Part shown: in pieces, positions 16,423-25,005 of the stretch
How the letters are laid out: the number at the start of each line of letters is the position of its first letter
How positions within the stretch are numbered: position 1 is the stretch's first letter
Source of the DNA: Lachnospiraceae bacterium
GTDB taxonomy: Bacteria > Bacillota > Clostridia > Lachnospirales > Lachnospiraceae
Assembly (NCBI GenBank): GCA_017465475.1
Contig: JAFTWC010000029.1
Location: forward strand, 20,957-84,956
Reading direction: 5' to 3'
DNA: 64,000 nucleotides
Program-made: the position numbers and the translations under genes
Notes under the pieces: model-generated
Databases searched by the model: none
Told to the model about the DNA's origin: nothing
What the model saw: only the letters and a program-made list of their open reading frames with translations

Positions 16423-16875
16423 TTGAACATACGACTGAATGTCAGTGACGAGCATTATGAAGAACTGGAACAAAAGCTAAAGGCAGCAGGCTTTGTCATT
16501 GACGATGAAGCAGAGTTTGTATTGACGGAGCAGGGGCGGTTTGCCGGGCATTTGTCTGTAAAAACAAAGGAAGGGAAAAAACTGAAACTTGCCATAGAAG
16601 AAATTGTTTTTATCGAAAGTCTGGGGCACGATGTACTGGTTCACGGAGCCGACGGGGAATGCTATTATGCTTACGACAGATTATATCAGTTGTGCGCAGT
16701 GTTAGACAATACAAAATTTTTGCGTGTCAGCAATTGTGCCATCATTGCAAAGGCCCATGTAAAAAAGATTAAACCGTCCATTTCCATGAAATTTGTTTTG
16801 GTGATGTCGGACGGAGCGCTGGTGGACGTAACCAGGAGTTATTATAATAGTTTTCGGTCATTTTTTCATATATAA
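16423..16875 (+). CDS. Stand-alone LytTR DNA-binding protein
   Basis: A protein of 150 residues. The first 45 or so form a small alpha/beta segment (LNIRLNVSDEHYEELEQKLK). The LytTR domain follows (about residues 55-150) with IEEIVFIESLGHDVLVHG and the recognition part FLRVSNCAIIAKAHVKKIKPS. No receiver domain is present, so it is not a classical response regulator. The start is TTG 16423: GGAGGAG lies 6 bp upstream, whereas the longer frame would begin inside the -10 box. The next gene, 17 bp downstream, encodes a membrane protein; LytTR-membrane protein pairs often regulate each other, which may apply here. Confidence 0.8.
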   Translation: MNIRLNVSDEHYEELEQKLKAAGFVIDDEAEFVLTEQGRFAGHLSVKTKEGKKLKLAIEEIVFIESLGHDVLVHGADGECYYAYDRLYQLCAVLDNTKFLRVSNCAIIAKAHVKKIKPSISMKFVLVMSDGALVDVTRSYYNSFRSFFHI

Positions 16876-16892
16876 GAATAGGAGGATGAGAG

Positions 16893-17900
16893 ATGAGTGC
16901 AAGTGTAGTTTATTTACCGATTCTTGTTTTATTCGTGTTGGCACTTTGTGTGCTGGGATATTTTATTTGTTACAGGATTATGATAAACCGTAAGCTTAAG
17001 CAACAGGAAAGCGAGGCTCATGTGCCGATGGCATCCACGGAGTCGGTGTTTAAGATAGTGGTGATTATCGGAGTGCTGGTAATTTACAGTTCTTTGAATT
17101 CGAAACTGGTGGACCTTCGGAGTGAATTACGGGATACAAAAAGTGCGCTGTCCGATAAAATTTATGCGTTACAGTATGAGTTGTATGAAATGAAGGAAGC
17201 AGCCAAAAAGGAGGCTTCTTTGATTAGCGGAGCATATTATGAGTTCGGAGAACTTGATGCGAAAGAGCATACGGCAGAGCTGCAGTTTTTTGTGACACCG
17301 AAAAGCTATAGTGAAGGAACGGAAGTATCGGTGGTGTTCCGGGGCGAAACGATTCCGTTAACGCATGAAAGAGGCGGGCGGTTTACGGGAAGTACCATTG
17401 TTTCGATTTTTGAAGATGTCTACGAGAAATGTGTGATCACTGTTACCGAAGACGGTGTGACGAAAACGGAAGTATGGGAGAACGCTCCGCAGGGAAGACT
17501 GTGTTTTAATTGTCTACCGGTATTAGCTGTGGGAGGTGGTGGCGGAAGCCAAATGTCTAAGAACTCGTTACGGGTAGAATATGAGTATGAGCTGTTTCCG
17601 GAGTATGCAGATTCTTTTCGGAATCTAACACTTTATGTGAAAAAAGGCGGCACGACAGTGGAGGAATTTCAGTTTGTGGATGGTCATATATCCATTAACC
17701 AAAGTTATTCGGTAAAGAAGGGAGAAAAGGGAGAGACCATTGAGTTTTATCTAAGAGGTGTGGATGAATACGGCTTTATCCATGAGAAGCTTGAGGGGAC
17801 ATGGAATGTCGGGGAGACCATAGGAAATGAGGCACATAGCACCATGGATAATTATGATTACCAGATTTATGCCCCGGACGGAACCTTATTGACAAAGTAG
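16893..17900 (+). CDS. Two-TM membrane protein with coiled coil and extracellular beta-rich region, unknown function
   Basis: A 335-residue protein I do not recognise. TM1 spans about residues 6-27 and TM2 about 50-67, followed by a coiled coil (LRSELRDTKSALSDKIYALQ, about 73-105). The rest (110-335) is beta-strand-rich with a Gly run (GGGGGS near residue 217). The C-terminal region is probably outside the cell, given two TM segments and a short cytoplasmic-type basic loop between them. It is paired with the LytTR gene and ends at a strong terminator, so the two form an operon. It could be a sensor or a membrane partner that sequesters the regulator. Confidence 0.65.
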   Translation: MSASVVYLPILVLFVLALCVLGYFICYRIMINRKLKQQESEAHVPMASTESVFKIVVIIGVLVIYSSLNSKLVDLRSELRDTKSALSDKIYALQYELYEMKEAAKKEASLISGAYYEFGELDAKEHTAELQFFVTPKSYSEGTEVSVVFRGETIPLTHERGGRFTGSTIVSIFEDVYEKCVITVTEDGVTKTEVWENAPQGRLCFNCLPVLAVGGGGGSQMSKNSLRVEYEYELFPEYADSFRNLTLYVKKGGTTVEEFQFVDGHISINQSYSVKKGEKGETIEFYLRGVDEYGFIHEKLEGTWNVGETIGNEAHSTMDNYDYQIYAPDGTLLTK

Positions 17901-17913
17901 GAGAAGGATTGTG

Positions 17914-17947
17914 AGAAAGGCTGCACGGAATGCAGTCTTTCTTTTTT
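17914..17947 (+). terminator. Intrinsic terminator after LytTR-membrane protein operon
   Basis: AGAAAGGCTGCA pairs with TGCAGTCTTTCT around CGGAA, followed by a run of six T. Confidence 0.9.
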
Positions 17948-18044
17948 CTGAACAATAATTTATATAGAAAAAAAGAAAAAGATGTGATATGATATAAAAT
18001 GATGCAGACTGTTTTGCAAGAAGAAAGGGATAGGTACAGATGTT

Positions 18045-19016
18045 ATGGCGATAAAATGGGGCGTATTAGGTACCGCAGGAATTGCGGCAGGTTGTACAAT
18101 TCCGGGCATGCAGATGGCAGCGGGATGTGAGCTGTATGCCATTGCAGGCAGAAGTGAAACGAAAGTGAATGAGTTTAAGGAACGATTCGGGTTTCAAAAG
18201 GCCTATGTAGGATATGATGCATTGCTTGCAGATAACGAGGTGCAGGCAGTTTATATACCGCTTCCGAATCATTTGCATTTTGAATGGGTTATGAAGGCCA
18301 TTGAGGCAGGAAAGCACGTGTTGTGCGAAAAGCCGTTGGCATTAAATACATTGGAAGCGGAGGAAATGTTCCGGGCTGCAAAGCGCAAAGGAGTGCAGTT
18401 TGCGGAAGCCTATGCGTATCTTCACAGCCCTTATGTGGCGTCTTTGCGTGAAGTCATCGAAAGCGGCAGTATCGGTGAAGTGGATTATATCGAAACTGCA
18501 TTTGTAACCCAGGGATATGAAGAGGATTACCGTCTGCATAAGGAGTTTGGCGGCGGTGCCATGTATGATTTGGGATGTTATTGTACTACCATGATGTTAT
18601 CGTTGGTGGATGCAGAGCCTTCTTTTGTTAGAGCTTGCGCGGAGTTTGGCGGGGATGATGTGGATTTTCATACCGCGGGCATTGTAAGGTTTGAAAACGG
18701 AGTGAGGGCCTCCTTTAATGTAGGGATGATTTTCGGCAGAGGAGCGAACGGCAGATTTGATCGTTTGTATATTCACGGTTCCAAAGGTTGTATCCGCTCC
18801 GAAGTGGAATATAATCAGGCAGGAGAATTAAGTTATCGTGTAGTAACAAACGGTACGGAAACGACAAAGACTGTTACCGCACGGCAGAATTATTGTTTGG
18901 AAGTAGAACAGATGAACCGGGCCATCGAAGGTACGGGAAGGTTACTTGTAACACCGGAGTTTTCCGTCCGGAACGCAAAACTGATGGATGCGGTATTGCG
19001 GGAAATTGGATATTAG
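18045..19016 (+). CDS. Gfo/Idh/MocA-family oxidoreductase
   Basis: A 323-residue NAD(P)-dependent sugar or cyclitol dehydrogenase-like protein. The N-terminal Rossmann fold has WGVLGTAGIAAG, and the family hallmark HVLCEKPLALN (catalytic-type Lys in EKP) lies near residue 95. The C-terminal alpha/beta domain contains KEFGGGAMYDLGCYC. The substrate is not predictable from these motifs. ATG 18045 is preceded by AAAGGG at a longish distance. It is probably transcribed with or just ahead of the YgiQ-type gene (31 bp gap). Confidence 0.9.
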   Translation: MAIKWGVLGTAGIAAGCTIPGMQMAAGCELYAIAGRSETKVNEFKERFGFQKAYVGYDALLADNEVQAVYIPLPNHLHFEWVMKAIEAGKHVLCEKPLALNTLEAEEMFRAAKRKGVQFAEAYAYLHSPYVASLREVIESGSIGEVDYIETAFVTQGYEEDYRLHKEFGGGAMYDLGCYCTTMMLSLVDAEPSFVRACAEFGGDDVDFHTAGIVRFENGVRASFNVGMIFGRGANGRFDRLYIHGSKGCIRSEVEYNQAGELSYRVVTNGTETTKTVTARQNYCLEVEQMNRAIEGTGRLLVTPEFSVRNAKLMDAVLREIGY

Positions 19017-19047
19017 GGAACTGTAGGTTAGAAAGGCAGGATGTGGC

Positions 19048-20973
19048 ATGAAGGATTTTTTGCCGATTTGCAGAGAAGACATGGAAAAGCGTGGCTGGGA
19101 TCAGTGCGACTTTGTATATATTATCGGAGATGCCTATGTGGACCATACTTCCTTCGGTCCGGCAATTATCAGCCGAGTGTTGGAGAGTCACGGCTATAAG
19201 GTGGGCATCATATCCCAACCGGATTGGAAGGATGAGACAAGCGTACAGCGTTTGGGCGAACCGAGACTTGGTTTTTTAGTATCTGCGGGAAATATGGATA
19301 CTATGGTAAACCATTATACCGTAGCGAAAAAACGTCGAAGTCAGGATGCGTATACTCCGGGAGGCGTCATTGGAAAGCGTCCGGACAGGGCTACCATTGT
19401 TTATTGTAATTTGCTTCGTCGTGTGTATAAAAAGAAGCCGATTATTATCGGTGGGATAGAGGCATCCCTGCGTCGTTTGGGACATTATGACTATTGGTCG
19501 GATACGGTGAAGCGTTCTGTTTTATTGGATTCCGGTGCGGATTTGTTATCTTACGGCATGGGAGAAAAGTCCATCGTGGAAATTGCGGATGCGCTTGCCT
19601 CCGGCCTGGCGGTAAAGGACATTACGTTTGTTCCCGGAACCGTATACCGGGCATCGACGTTGGATTCGGTGTATGATGCGGTTCTGCTTCCGGCTTTTTC
19701 CGAGATAAAGGAAGATAAAAAGACCTTTGCAAAAAGCTTTTACGTGCAGTATTGCAATACAGACCCGTTTTCGGGAAAACGGTTGGTGGAAAAGTACAGT
19801 GATACGGAATATGTGGTACAGAATCCGCCGGCAGCCCCTCTTACCCAGGCGGAACTGGACCGGGTGTATTCTCTTCCGTATATGAGAAACTATCATCCGT
19901 CTTATGAAGAAGCAGGCGGGATTCCTGCAATTGATGAGTTGAAATTCAGTCTGGTAAGTAACAGAGGATGTTTCGGGGGATGCAGCTTCTGTGCGTTAAC
20001 CTTCCATCAGGGACGTATTATTCAGACCCGAAGTCATGAGTCCATATTGGAAGAGGCTAAGCTTATGACCTGGGATCCGGATTTTAAAGGATATATCAAT
20101 GATGTGGGCGGTCCGACGGCGAATTTTCGCGCACCGGCTTGCGAAAAGCAACTTACAAAGGGAGTGTGTCCGAATAAGCAGTGTTTGTTCCCGACACCAT
20201 GTAAGAATTTAAAGGTAAATCACGAGGATTATCTGGCTCTGTTAAGAAAATTGAGAGAATTACCGAAAGTAAAAAAGGTATTTATTCGTTCCGGAATCCG
20301 GTTCGACTATTTGATCTATGATAAAGACCGTACATTCTTAAGAGAACTATGTGAACATCATGTCAGCGGACAACTGAAAGTTGCACCGGAGCATGTATGC
20401 GATGCAGTGCTTTCTAAGATGGGCAAGCCGAGCCGTCATGTATATGACACCTTTATTGCTGAGTATAAAAAGATGAATGCACGGTTAGGAAAAGAGCAGT
20501 ATGTGGTTCCGTATCTTATGTCTTCCCATCCGGGATCTACTATGAAGGAAGCGGTGGAACTGGCAGAGTACTTAAGAGATTTGGGCTATATGCCGGAACA
20601 GGTACAGGACTTTTATCCGACACCGTCCACCATTTCCACCTGTATGTATTATACGGGATTGGATCCGCGGACTATGGAGCCGGTGTATGTGCCGAAGTCG
20701 CCTCATGAAAAAGCCATGCAACGTGCGCTCATTCAGTATCGTAATCCAAAGAACTATGAGTTGGTGGAAGAGGCATTAAAACTTGCTCACAGAGAGGATT
20801 TAATCGGATTTGATAAAAAGTGTCTGATTCGTCCGAGAGGACAGAAGCCGTCAGGCGGTTATTCCGGCGGAACATTTTCAGGGAAAAAGAGAAGCGGAAA
20901 AACAGAACAGAAGTCATTGGTTCAGAATAAGAAGAAAACCATACGAAACGTACATAAGAAAAAGAGTAAATAA
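19048..20973 (+). CDS. YgiQ-type radical SAM protein
   Basis: A 641-residue member of the YgiQ/UPF0313 family. The N-terminal B12-binding-like region (about 1-200) precedes the radical SAM cluster motif CFGGCSFC (near residue 310) and the family-specific Cys-rich segment [21 protein letters not shown]. The C-terminal tail (after about 590) is Lys/Arg/Ser-rich and probably disordered. The reaction catalysed by the family is unknown. ATG 19048 lies 7 bp after a weak GCAGGATG. It sits upstream of yqeG and aromatic genes without an obvious functional link. Confidence 0.92.
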   Translation: MKDFLPICREDMEKRGWDQCDFVYIIGDAYVDHTSFGPAIISRVLESHGYKVGIISQPDWKDETSVQRLGEPRLGFLVSAGNMDTMVNHYTVAKKRRSQDAYTPGGVIGKRPDRATIVYCNLLRRVYKKKPIIIGGIEASLRRLGHYDYWSDTVKRSVLLDSGADLLSYGMGEKSIVEIADALASGLAVKDITFVPGTVYRASTLDSVYDAVLLPAFSEIKEDKKTFAKSFYVQYCNTDPFSGKRLVEKYSDTEYVVQNPPAAPLTQAELDRVYSLPYMRNYHPSYEEAGGIPAIDELKFSLVSNRGCFGGCSFCALTFHQGRIIQTRSHESILEEAKLMTWDPDFKGYINDVGGPTANFRAPACEKQLTKGVCPNKQCLFPTPCKNLKVNHEDYLALLRKLRELPKVKKVFIRSGIRFDYLIYDKDRTFLRELCEHHVSGQLKVAPEHVCDAVLSKMGKPSRHVYDTFIAEYKKMNARLGKEQYVVPYLMSSHPGSTMKEAVELAEYLRDLGYMPEQVQDFYPTPSTISTCMYYTGLDPRTMEPVYVPKSPHEKAMQRALIQYRNPKNYELVEEALKLAHREDLIGFDKKCLIRPRGQKPSGGYSGGTFSGKKRSGKTEQKSLVQNKKKTIRNVHKKKSK

Positions 20974-21010
20974 AGTACAATTCGAGGATTGTTTAGAACA
21001 GGAGGAAGTT

Positions 21011-21517
21011 ATGTTTAAAAAATTGTATCCGAAGGAAGAGTGGGATTCAGCCTATGCTCCGGAATATGAACGTCTGTATGAAAATGGATTCCGTGGTATT
21101 ATTTTTGATATCGATAATACCTTGGTGGAACACGGCGTACCGGCCAATGATAAGGCAATTGCGTTGGTAGATAAGTTACGTCGAATGGGCTTTTCCGTAT
21201 GCTTTTTGTCTAATAATGACAAGCCGAGAGTAAGTGAATTTTGTAAACCCATGGATGCGGTTTATATTTATAAGGCAGGGAAACCGAAGTACAAAGGATA
21301 TGAAGCAGCCATGAAATTAATCGGAACTACAAAGGCGCAGACGGTATCCGTAGGCGACCAGATATTTACCGATATGTGGGGGGCGAACCGCGCCGGTATT
21401 TATACGGTTTTAGTTAAGCCTGTAGGAAAAAAAGAAGAACTTCAGATTGTATTAAAACGATACTTGGAAAAGATTGTATTATTCTTTTATAGAAAAAGTA
21501 AGAAGAAGGGAAAGTAA
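21011..21517 (+). CDS. YqeG-family HAD phosphatase
   Basis: A 168-residue HAD IIIA-type phosphatase. Motif I is FDIDNTLVEHG (nucleophile Asp), motif II is FLSNND, and the C-terminal acidic motif is SVGDQIFTDMWGANRAG. In Firmicutes yqeG commonly precedes aroE or yqeH and its product is assigned to lipid or nucleotide phosphates; here it precedes aroK by 1 bp. AGGAGG lies 5-6 bp before the ATG. Confidence 0.92.
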   Translation: MFKKLYPKEEWDSAYAPEYERLYENGFRGIIFDIDNTLVEHGVPANDKAIALVDKLRRMGFSVCFLSNNDKPRVSEFCKPMDAVYIYKAGKPKYKGYEAAMKLIGTTKAQTVSVGDQIFTDMWGANRAGIYTVLVKPVGKKEELQIVLKRYLEKIVLFFYRKSKKKGK

Positions 21518-21518
21518 G

Positions 21519-22043
21519 ATGAAAAAGAATAATATTGTATTAATCGGATTTATGGGATGCGGAAAAAGTACGGTTGGAAAGAAATTGGCAGGAGCTCTTT
21601 CCTATACGTTTCAGGATACGGATGCAATGATTGAGGAATGCTACGGTAAGACTATTTCGAAAATGTTTGAAGAAGACGGAGAAGAGTTCTTTCGGAATGC
21701 TGAGACCGCACTTTTAAAGCAACTTTCAGAGGAGGCAAGGGGAGTGGTTCTTGCCACCGGCGGAGGAATGCCCATGAGGGAAGAGAATGTGGCGTTTCTT
21801 CATAACATCGGTACGGTTGTATTTTTGGAAGCAAAGATAGAAACCATTTTAGAACGTTTGCAGAATGATACGGGAAGACCTCTTGCTGACGGAGAGGACA
21901 GAGAAAAACGACTTCGTCCGTTGTATGAAAAACGTTTGCCGGTATATCGGGCGGCAGCAGATTATATTTTAGATACCGAGGACAAGTCCTTTTACGGAAT
22001 GATAGAAGAAATCAAGAAGGTTATGGACAACGTAACGGAATAA
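21519..22043 (+). CDS. aroK: Shikimate kinase
   Basis: A 174-residue P-loop kinase that phosphorylates shikimate at the 3-hydroxyl. Walker A is GFMGCGKST (residues 11-19), the shikimate-binding Asp/Arg pair lies in TDAMIEECYGKTISKMFEEDGE and FFRNAE, and the GGG loop is ATGGGMPM. The lid carries DTGRPLADG. ATG 21519 is chosen because GAAGGG lies 9 bp upstream and the P loop is then near the N-terminus; the longer frame starts inside yqeG. The yqeG stop is one base before this ATG, so translational coupling is likely. Confidence 0.95.
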   Translation: MKKNNIVLIGFMGCGKSTVGKKLAGALSYTFQDTDAMIEECYGKTISKMFEEDGEEFFRNAETALLKQLSEEARGVVLATGGGMPMREENVAFLHNIGTVVFLEAKIETILERLQNDTGRPLADGEDREKRLRPLYEKRLPVYRAAADYILDTEDKSFYGMIEEIKKVMDNVTE

Positions 22044-22060
22044 AAAAGGAGGCAGAAGCT

Positions 22061-22489
22061 ATGAGAATTTTGGTGATAAACGGACCGAATTTAAATTTTC
22101 TGGGGATTCGTGAACCGTCTCAGTACGGTACGGAAAACTACGAGGCACTGTGTGCAAAGATAAAGGCTGCGGCTGCGGAAAAAAATGATACGGTGGAAGT
22201 TTTCCAGAACAACTGCGAAGGCGCCATTATTGATCGGATTCAGGCTGCTTACAGTGACGGAACGGAAGGTATCATTATTAATCCGGGAGCCTATACTCAT
22301 TACAGCTATGCTATCCGGGATGCGCTTTCGTCCATTACGGTAAAAAAAATCGAAGTACATATTTCAAATATACATAAGCGGGAAGAGTTTCGCCATATGT
22401 CTGTGACGGCACCGGCGTGTGACGGACAGATTGTGGGTCTGGGAACCAACGGTTATTTGCTTGCTATGGAAGCTTTGCACATGGCTTAA
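22061..22489 (+). CDS. aroQ: Type II 3-dehydroquinate dehydratase
   Basis: A 142-residue dodecameric-type enzyme that dehydrates 3-dehydroquinate to 3-dehydroshikimate. Characteristic sequences are INGPNLNFLGIREPSQYG (catalytic Tyr on the mobile loop, with Arg), EGAIIDRIQ, and NPGAYTHYSYAIRDAL (catalytic His). It lies 17 bp after aroK with AAAGGAGG before the ATG. With aroK here and aroF-tyrA nearby, four steps of aromatic synthesis or tyrosine formation lie within 8.5 kb. Confidence 0.96.
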   Translation: MRILVINGPNLNFLGIREPSQYGTENYEALCAKIKAAAAEKNDTVEVFQNNCEGAIIDRIQAAYSDGTEGIIINPGAYTHYSYAIRDALSSITVKKIEVHISNIHKREEFRHMSVTAPACDGQIVGLGTNGYLLAMEALHMA

Positions 22490-22565
22490 AGAAGGTTTAT
22501 GAATCGAATTTTTGCTAAATCCGTGAAAATCGGATAAAACAAATACATTTTTTTGAAATTTGGTA

Positions 22566-22594
22566 TTGAAAAAATTGTCAGAGTGCGATACACT
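22566..22594 (+). promoter_or_regulatory. Promoter of efp
   Basis: TTGAAA (22566-22571), 17 bp, TACACT (22589-22594). Confidence 0.65.
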
Positions 22595-22625
22595 AGAGAG
22601 TAGTGAATTCTAAGGAGGATTTTAT

Positions 22626-23183
22626 ATGATTTCTGCAGGTGATTTCAGAAACGGTATTACCCTTGAGATTGAGGGAAACGTTTATCAGATCGTTGAGTTC
22701 CAGCACGTTAAGCCGGGTAAGGGCGCAGCGTTTGTTAGAACAAAGTTAAAGAATATTAAAAACGGTGGTGTTGTCGAGAAGACTTTCCGTCCGACGGAGA
22801 AGTTCCCGGCTGCACATATCGAGAGAGCAGATATGCAGTATCTGTATTCCGATGGTGAGATGTATCACTTCATGGACGTAGAAACCTACGACCAGATTGC
22901 TATGACCGAAGATCAGATTGGTGATTCCTTAAAGTTCGTTAAGGAAAACGACATGGTTAAGATGCTTTCTCACAATAAGCAGGTATTTGCTATCGAGCCG
23001 CCGTTGTTTGTAGAACTTGTAATTACCGATACAGAGCCGGGCTTCAAGGGTGACACCGCAACCGGTGCTACTAAGCCGGCTACCGTAGAGACCGGAGCTG
23101 TTGTACAGGTGCCGTTATTCGTTGAGAATGGCGAGACCATCCAGATTGACACCAGAACCGGTGAATACATGAAGAGAGTATAA
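22626..23183 (+). CDS. efp: Elongation factor P
   Basis: A 185-residue translation factor that relieves ribosome stalling at proline runs. Three beta-barrel domains are recognisable: KOW-like residues 1-65 with the conserved loop [12 protein letters not shown], whose tip Lys is K32, then two OB folds ending in GEYMKRV. Firmicute EF-P with Lys at this tip is commonly modified (5-aminopentanol in Bacillus); no epmABC-like genes are present here. AAGGAGG precedes the ATG. Codon choice suggests high expression. Confidence 0.97.
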   Translation: MISAGDFRNGITLEIEGNVYQIVEFQHVKPGKGAAFVRTKLKNIKNGGVVEKTFRPTEKFPAAHIERADMQYLYSDGEMYHFMDVETYDQIAMTEDQIGDSLKFVKENDMVKMLSHNKQVFAIEPPLFVELVITDTEPGFKGDTATGATKPATVETGAVVQVPLFVENGETIQIDTRTGEYMKRV

Positions 23184-23192
23184 GCTTCGTGT

Positions 23193-23207
23193 AGGCAAAG
23201 TGAGCAT
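23193..23207 (+). repeat. 15-bp sequence shared with the element before rnr
   Basis: AGGCAAAGTGAGCAT occurs here after efp and again at 44941-44955, both in the same orientation near a terminator. The significance is unknown; two copies of 15 bp are unlikely by chance in 64 kb but not proof of function. Confidence 0.5.
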
Positions 23208-23211
23208 ATGG

Positions 23212-23247
23212 CAGGCACTAAGGAATACATTCCTTAGTGCCTGTTTT
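23212..23247 (+). terminator. Intrinsic terminator after efp
   Basis: A perfect 15-bp stem CAGGCACTAAGGAAT with a 2-base loop region, followed by TTTTC. The symmetry allows function on both strands. Confidence 0.85.
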
Positions 23248-23251
23248 CTTG

Positions 23252-23295
23252 CTTTATAGGAAATTACACATTTCCAATAGAGCAAAAATGCTCCG
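23252..23295 (+). repeat. Dispersed palindromic repeat, degenerate copy
   Basis: The sequence runs CTTTATAGGAAATT, a spacer, ATTTCC, then AAAAATGCTCCG. A better-preserved copy with both arms lies at 59000-59045. Here the second arm is eroded (ATTTCCAATAGAG). It is an intergenic palindromic repeat of unknown family. Confidence 0.6.
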
Positions 23296-23414
23296 CTATG
23301 ATACACCCGTGTTATATAAAATCTGGAAATCCCTTCCATGTATAAGCCTCTTTTCTTGCGGAATACTAAAGAAGCAACTAAGTATATGCATGATATGCGA
23401 ATAAGGAGGCTTTT

Positions 23415-23855
23415 ATGAAAAGAAAAATTTTCTGCCTTATGGCAATGTGCTGTATGTCTCTGTTTTTGATGGCGTGTGCCTGCGGAGAAGACATGGGAAA
23501 TGAAGATGTGACTCCGAGCCCGGCAGTAACACAACAGCCGACTACCACTCCTGTGCCGACTGCTGCTCCGACGACAACACCGAGTCAGAACAACGATTCT
23601 GATATGAACGGAAACAATGTGGGCGGAACCGATACGGATGGAATCGGCGGAACCGGAGATAACGGCGTTATCGGTGACATCGGTGATGGTGTAGGTGATG
23701 TGATTGACGGTGTAGGCGACGGTGTGAATGACGTTATGGATGGTGTGGGAAACGCTGTGGATGACGTAACCGGAGGAAACGGAACCAACGGTGACGCAGG
23801 TGCCGGTGCAACCGGCGGTATGGGAAGCGGCGGAAGCGCAGCAGGTGCAAGATAG
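23415..23855 (+). CDS. Low-complexity lipoprotein, unknown function
   Basis: A 146-residue protein. The signal peptide MKRKIFCLMAMCCMSLFLMA ends at a lipobox Cys. A Pro/Thr-rich stretch (about 32-58) precedes a Gly/Asp/Val-rich imperfect repeat (GDGVGDVIDGVGDGVNDVMD, about 90-125) and a Gly/Ala tail. No enzymatic domain is visible. It is a surface-anchored extended protein, perhaps a spacer or cell-wall-associated stalk. AAGGAGG precedes the ATG, and a strong terminator follows. Confidence 0.7.
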   Translation: MKRKIFCLMAMCCMSLFLMACACGEDMGNEDVTPSPAVTQQPTTTPVPTAAPTTTPSQNNDSDMNGNNVGGTDTDGIGGTGDNGVIGDIGDGVGDVIDGVGDGVNDVMDGVGNAVDDVTGGNGTNGDAGAGATGGMGSGGSAAGAR

Positions 23856-23884
23856 TCGTTATTTCTGTCATAAAGGAAAAGAAA

Positions 23885-23929
23885 AAAGATGTCTCGGACT
23901 TTTTAGTGAGTTTGAGACATCTTTCTTTT
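23885..23929 (+). terminator. Bidirectional terminator between convergent genes
   Basis: AAAGATGTCTC pairs with GAGACATCTTT, flanked by A and T runs, between the lipoprotein gene (plus) and the HAD-GNAT gene (minus). Confidence 0.85.
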
Positions 23930-23930
23930 G

Positions 23931-24797
23931 TTATTTGTCTAAATCAATTCGAAATATCAGTGCATCGGAAGTTTCAGCGGTACATTTATAAGGAAAAAGG
24001 CAACGTTCCAGCACTTTTAAGGAAATGGAATTGTTTTTTCTTATTTTGGCAGAAACGTAGCGGCATCCTTGGCAGCTTGCAAAGTGTAAAACAGCAGGAA
24101 TGCATTCTTTGGCGTAACCACGGTTACGATATGGAGTATCAATCAAATATCCCAGCCAATAGCAATTGGAATCATCCTCCGGGAGGGAGAAGCCGACACG
24201 ACCGATTAACTTACCGGATTCACGTTCATAGACACCCCAGAGGGCCAGTTCGTAAAAGGGGTAGATGTTTTTTATGTAAGAACGGTGCTTTTCCTGCTCT
24301 GTATCGTAATCAGAGAGAGTTTCATCCATAAAAGCGGCAGACTCCGGTTTAGTGCACATGGTATATAGGGATGGAAAATCCTCCATGGAAAGTTCTTGAA
24401 TGATCAGTCGTTCGGTGCGAATGATAAATGCCGGATAAGAAAGTGCATGAGCGTGGGTTCGACTTAAGTAGCCCGGATCTACTTGCCGGAAACTTTGAAT
24501 GACGGAATATGCGCCGAATAGGTTGTTGGAGTTTCCCGGCGGTTCATAACCGATACAAGGAATGCCGGCAGCTTTTGCGGCATAAACACCTTCTGAGGAA
24601 TCAGTAATGACAAGACAGTCTTGCGGAGGAAGAGCCAGCCGATGCGCCATATCCCAATAGAGGTCTGAGGATGGCGATGCTCCGCTTTGCTTTTGTATAA
24701 AATCGATGCCCCAGTTGCCGAAATCTTCACATAAAAAAGGAAGATGGTGGATATCTTCGGCAGTAGGTGTGAAATCAAACAGTACTCCCTTTAACAT
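23931..24797 (-). CDS. Degenerate HAD-like domain fused to GNAT acetyltransferase
   Basis: A 288-residue two-domain protein. The N-terminal part (1-105) resembles a HAD phosphatase of reduced size: motif I reads LFDFTPT instead of DxDGT, the cap is almost absent, and the acidic motif CLVITDSSEGVYAAKAAGIP is kept. Loss of the second Asp of motif I suggests loss of phosphatase activity. The C-terminal part (about 122-288) is a GNAT N-acetyltransferase with YLIDTPYRNRGYAKECI as the acetyl-CoA binding segment. The acceptor substrate is unknown. It has its own promoter and is convergent with the upstream lipoprotein gene. Confidence 0.8.
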   Translation of the reverse strand: MLKGVLFDFTPTAEDIHHLPFLCEDFGNWGIDFIQKQSGASPSSDLYWDMAHRLALPPQDCLVITDSSEGVYAAKAAGIPCIGYEPPGNSNNLFGAYSVIQSFRQVDPGYLSRTHAHALSYPAFIIRTERLIIQELSMEDFPSLYTMCTKPESAAFMDETLSDYDTEQEKHRSYIKNIYPFYELALWGVYERESGKLIGRVGFSLPEDDSNCYWLGYLIDTPYRNRGYAKECIPAVLHFASCQGCRYVSAKIRKNNSISLKVLERCLFPYKCTAETSDALIFRIDLDK

Positions 24798-24827
24798 AAA
24801 TGTTCCCTTTCTTTTTCCTTTTTTATA

Positions 24828-24856
24828 AGTTTATCACGGTAACAAAGAAGTGTAAA
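24828..24856 (-). promoter_or_regulatory. Promoter of the HAD-GNAT gene
   Basis: On the minus strand, TTTACA (24851-24856), 17 bp, TAAACT (24828-24833). Confidence 0.5.
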
Positions 24857-25005
24857 GCAGAAAAAAAGGTTTCGTTTCACAAAAAAATGAAAAAAAATAA
24901 AAAAAAGACTTGATTATCTTCTCGTTTTGTGTTTTTCTATTAGTATGGATTTTTATTAGCAAAAAATCTGATTCTATATGAACTGAAAGGTTGGTAAGAA
25001 GCATT

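Noticed and set aside
24798-25005. Lysine riboswitch or other leader control for lysC
   Set aside because: The region is AT-rich without the conserved stems of a lysine riboswitch; no clear promoter pair could be fixed either.
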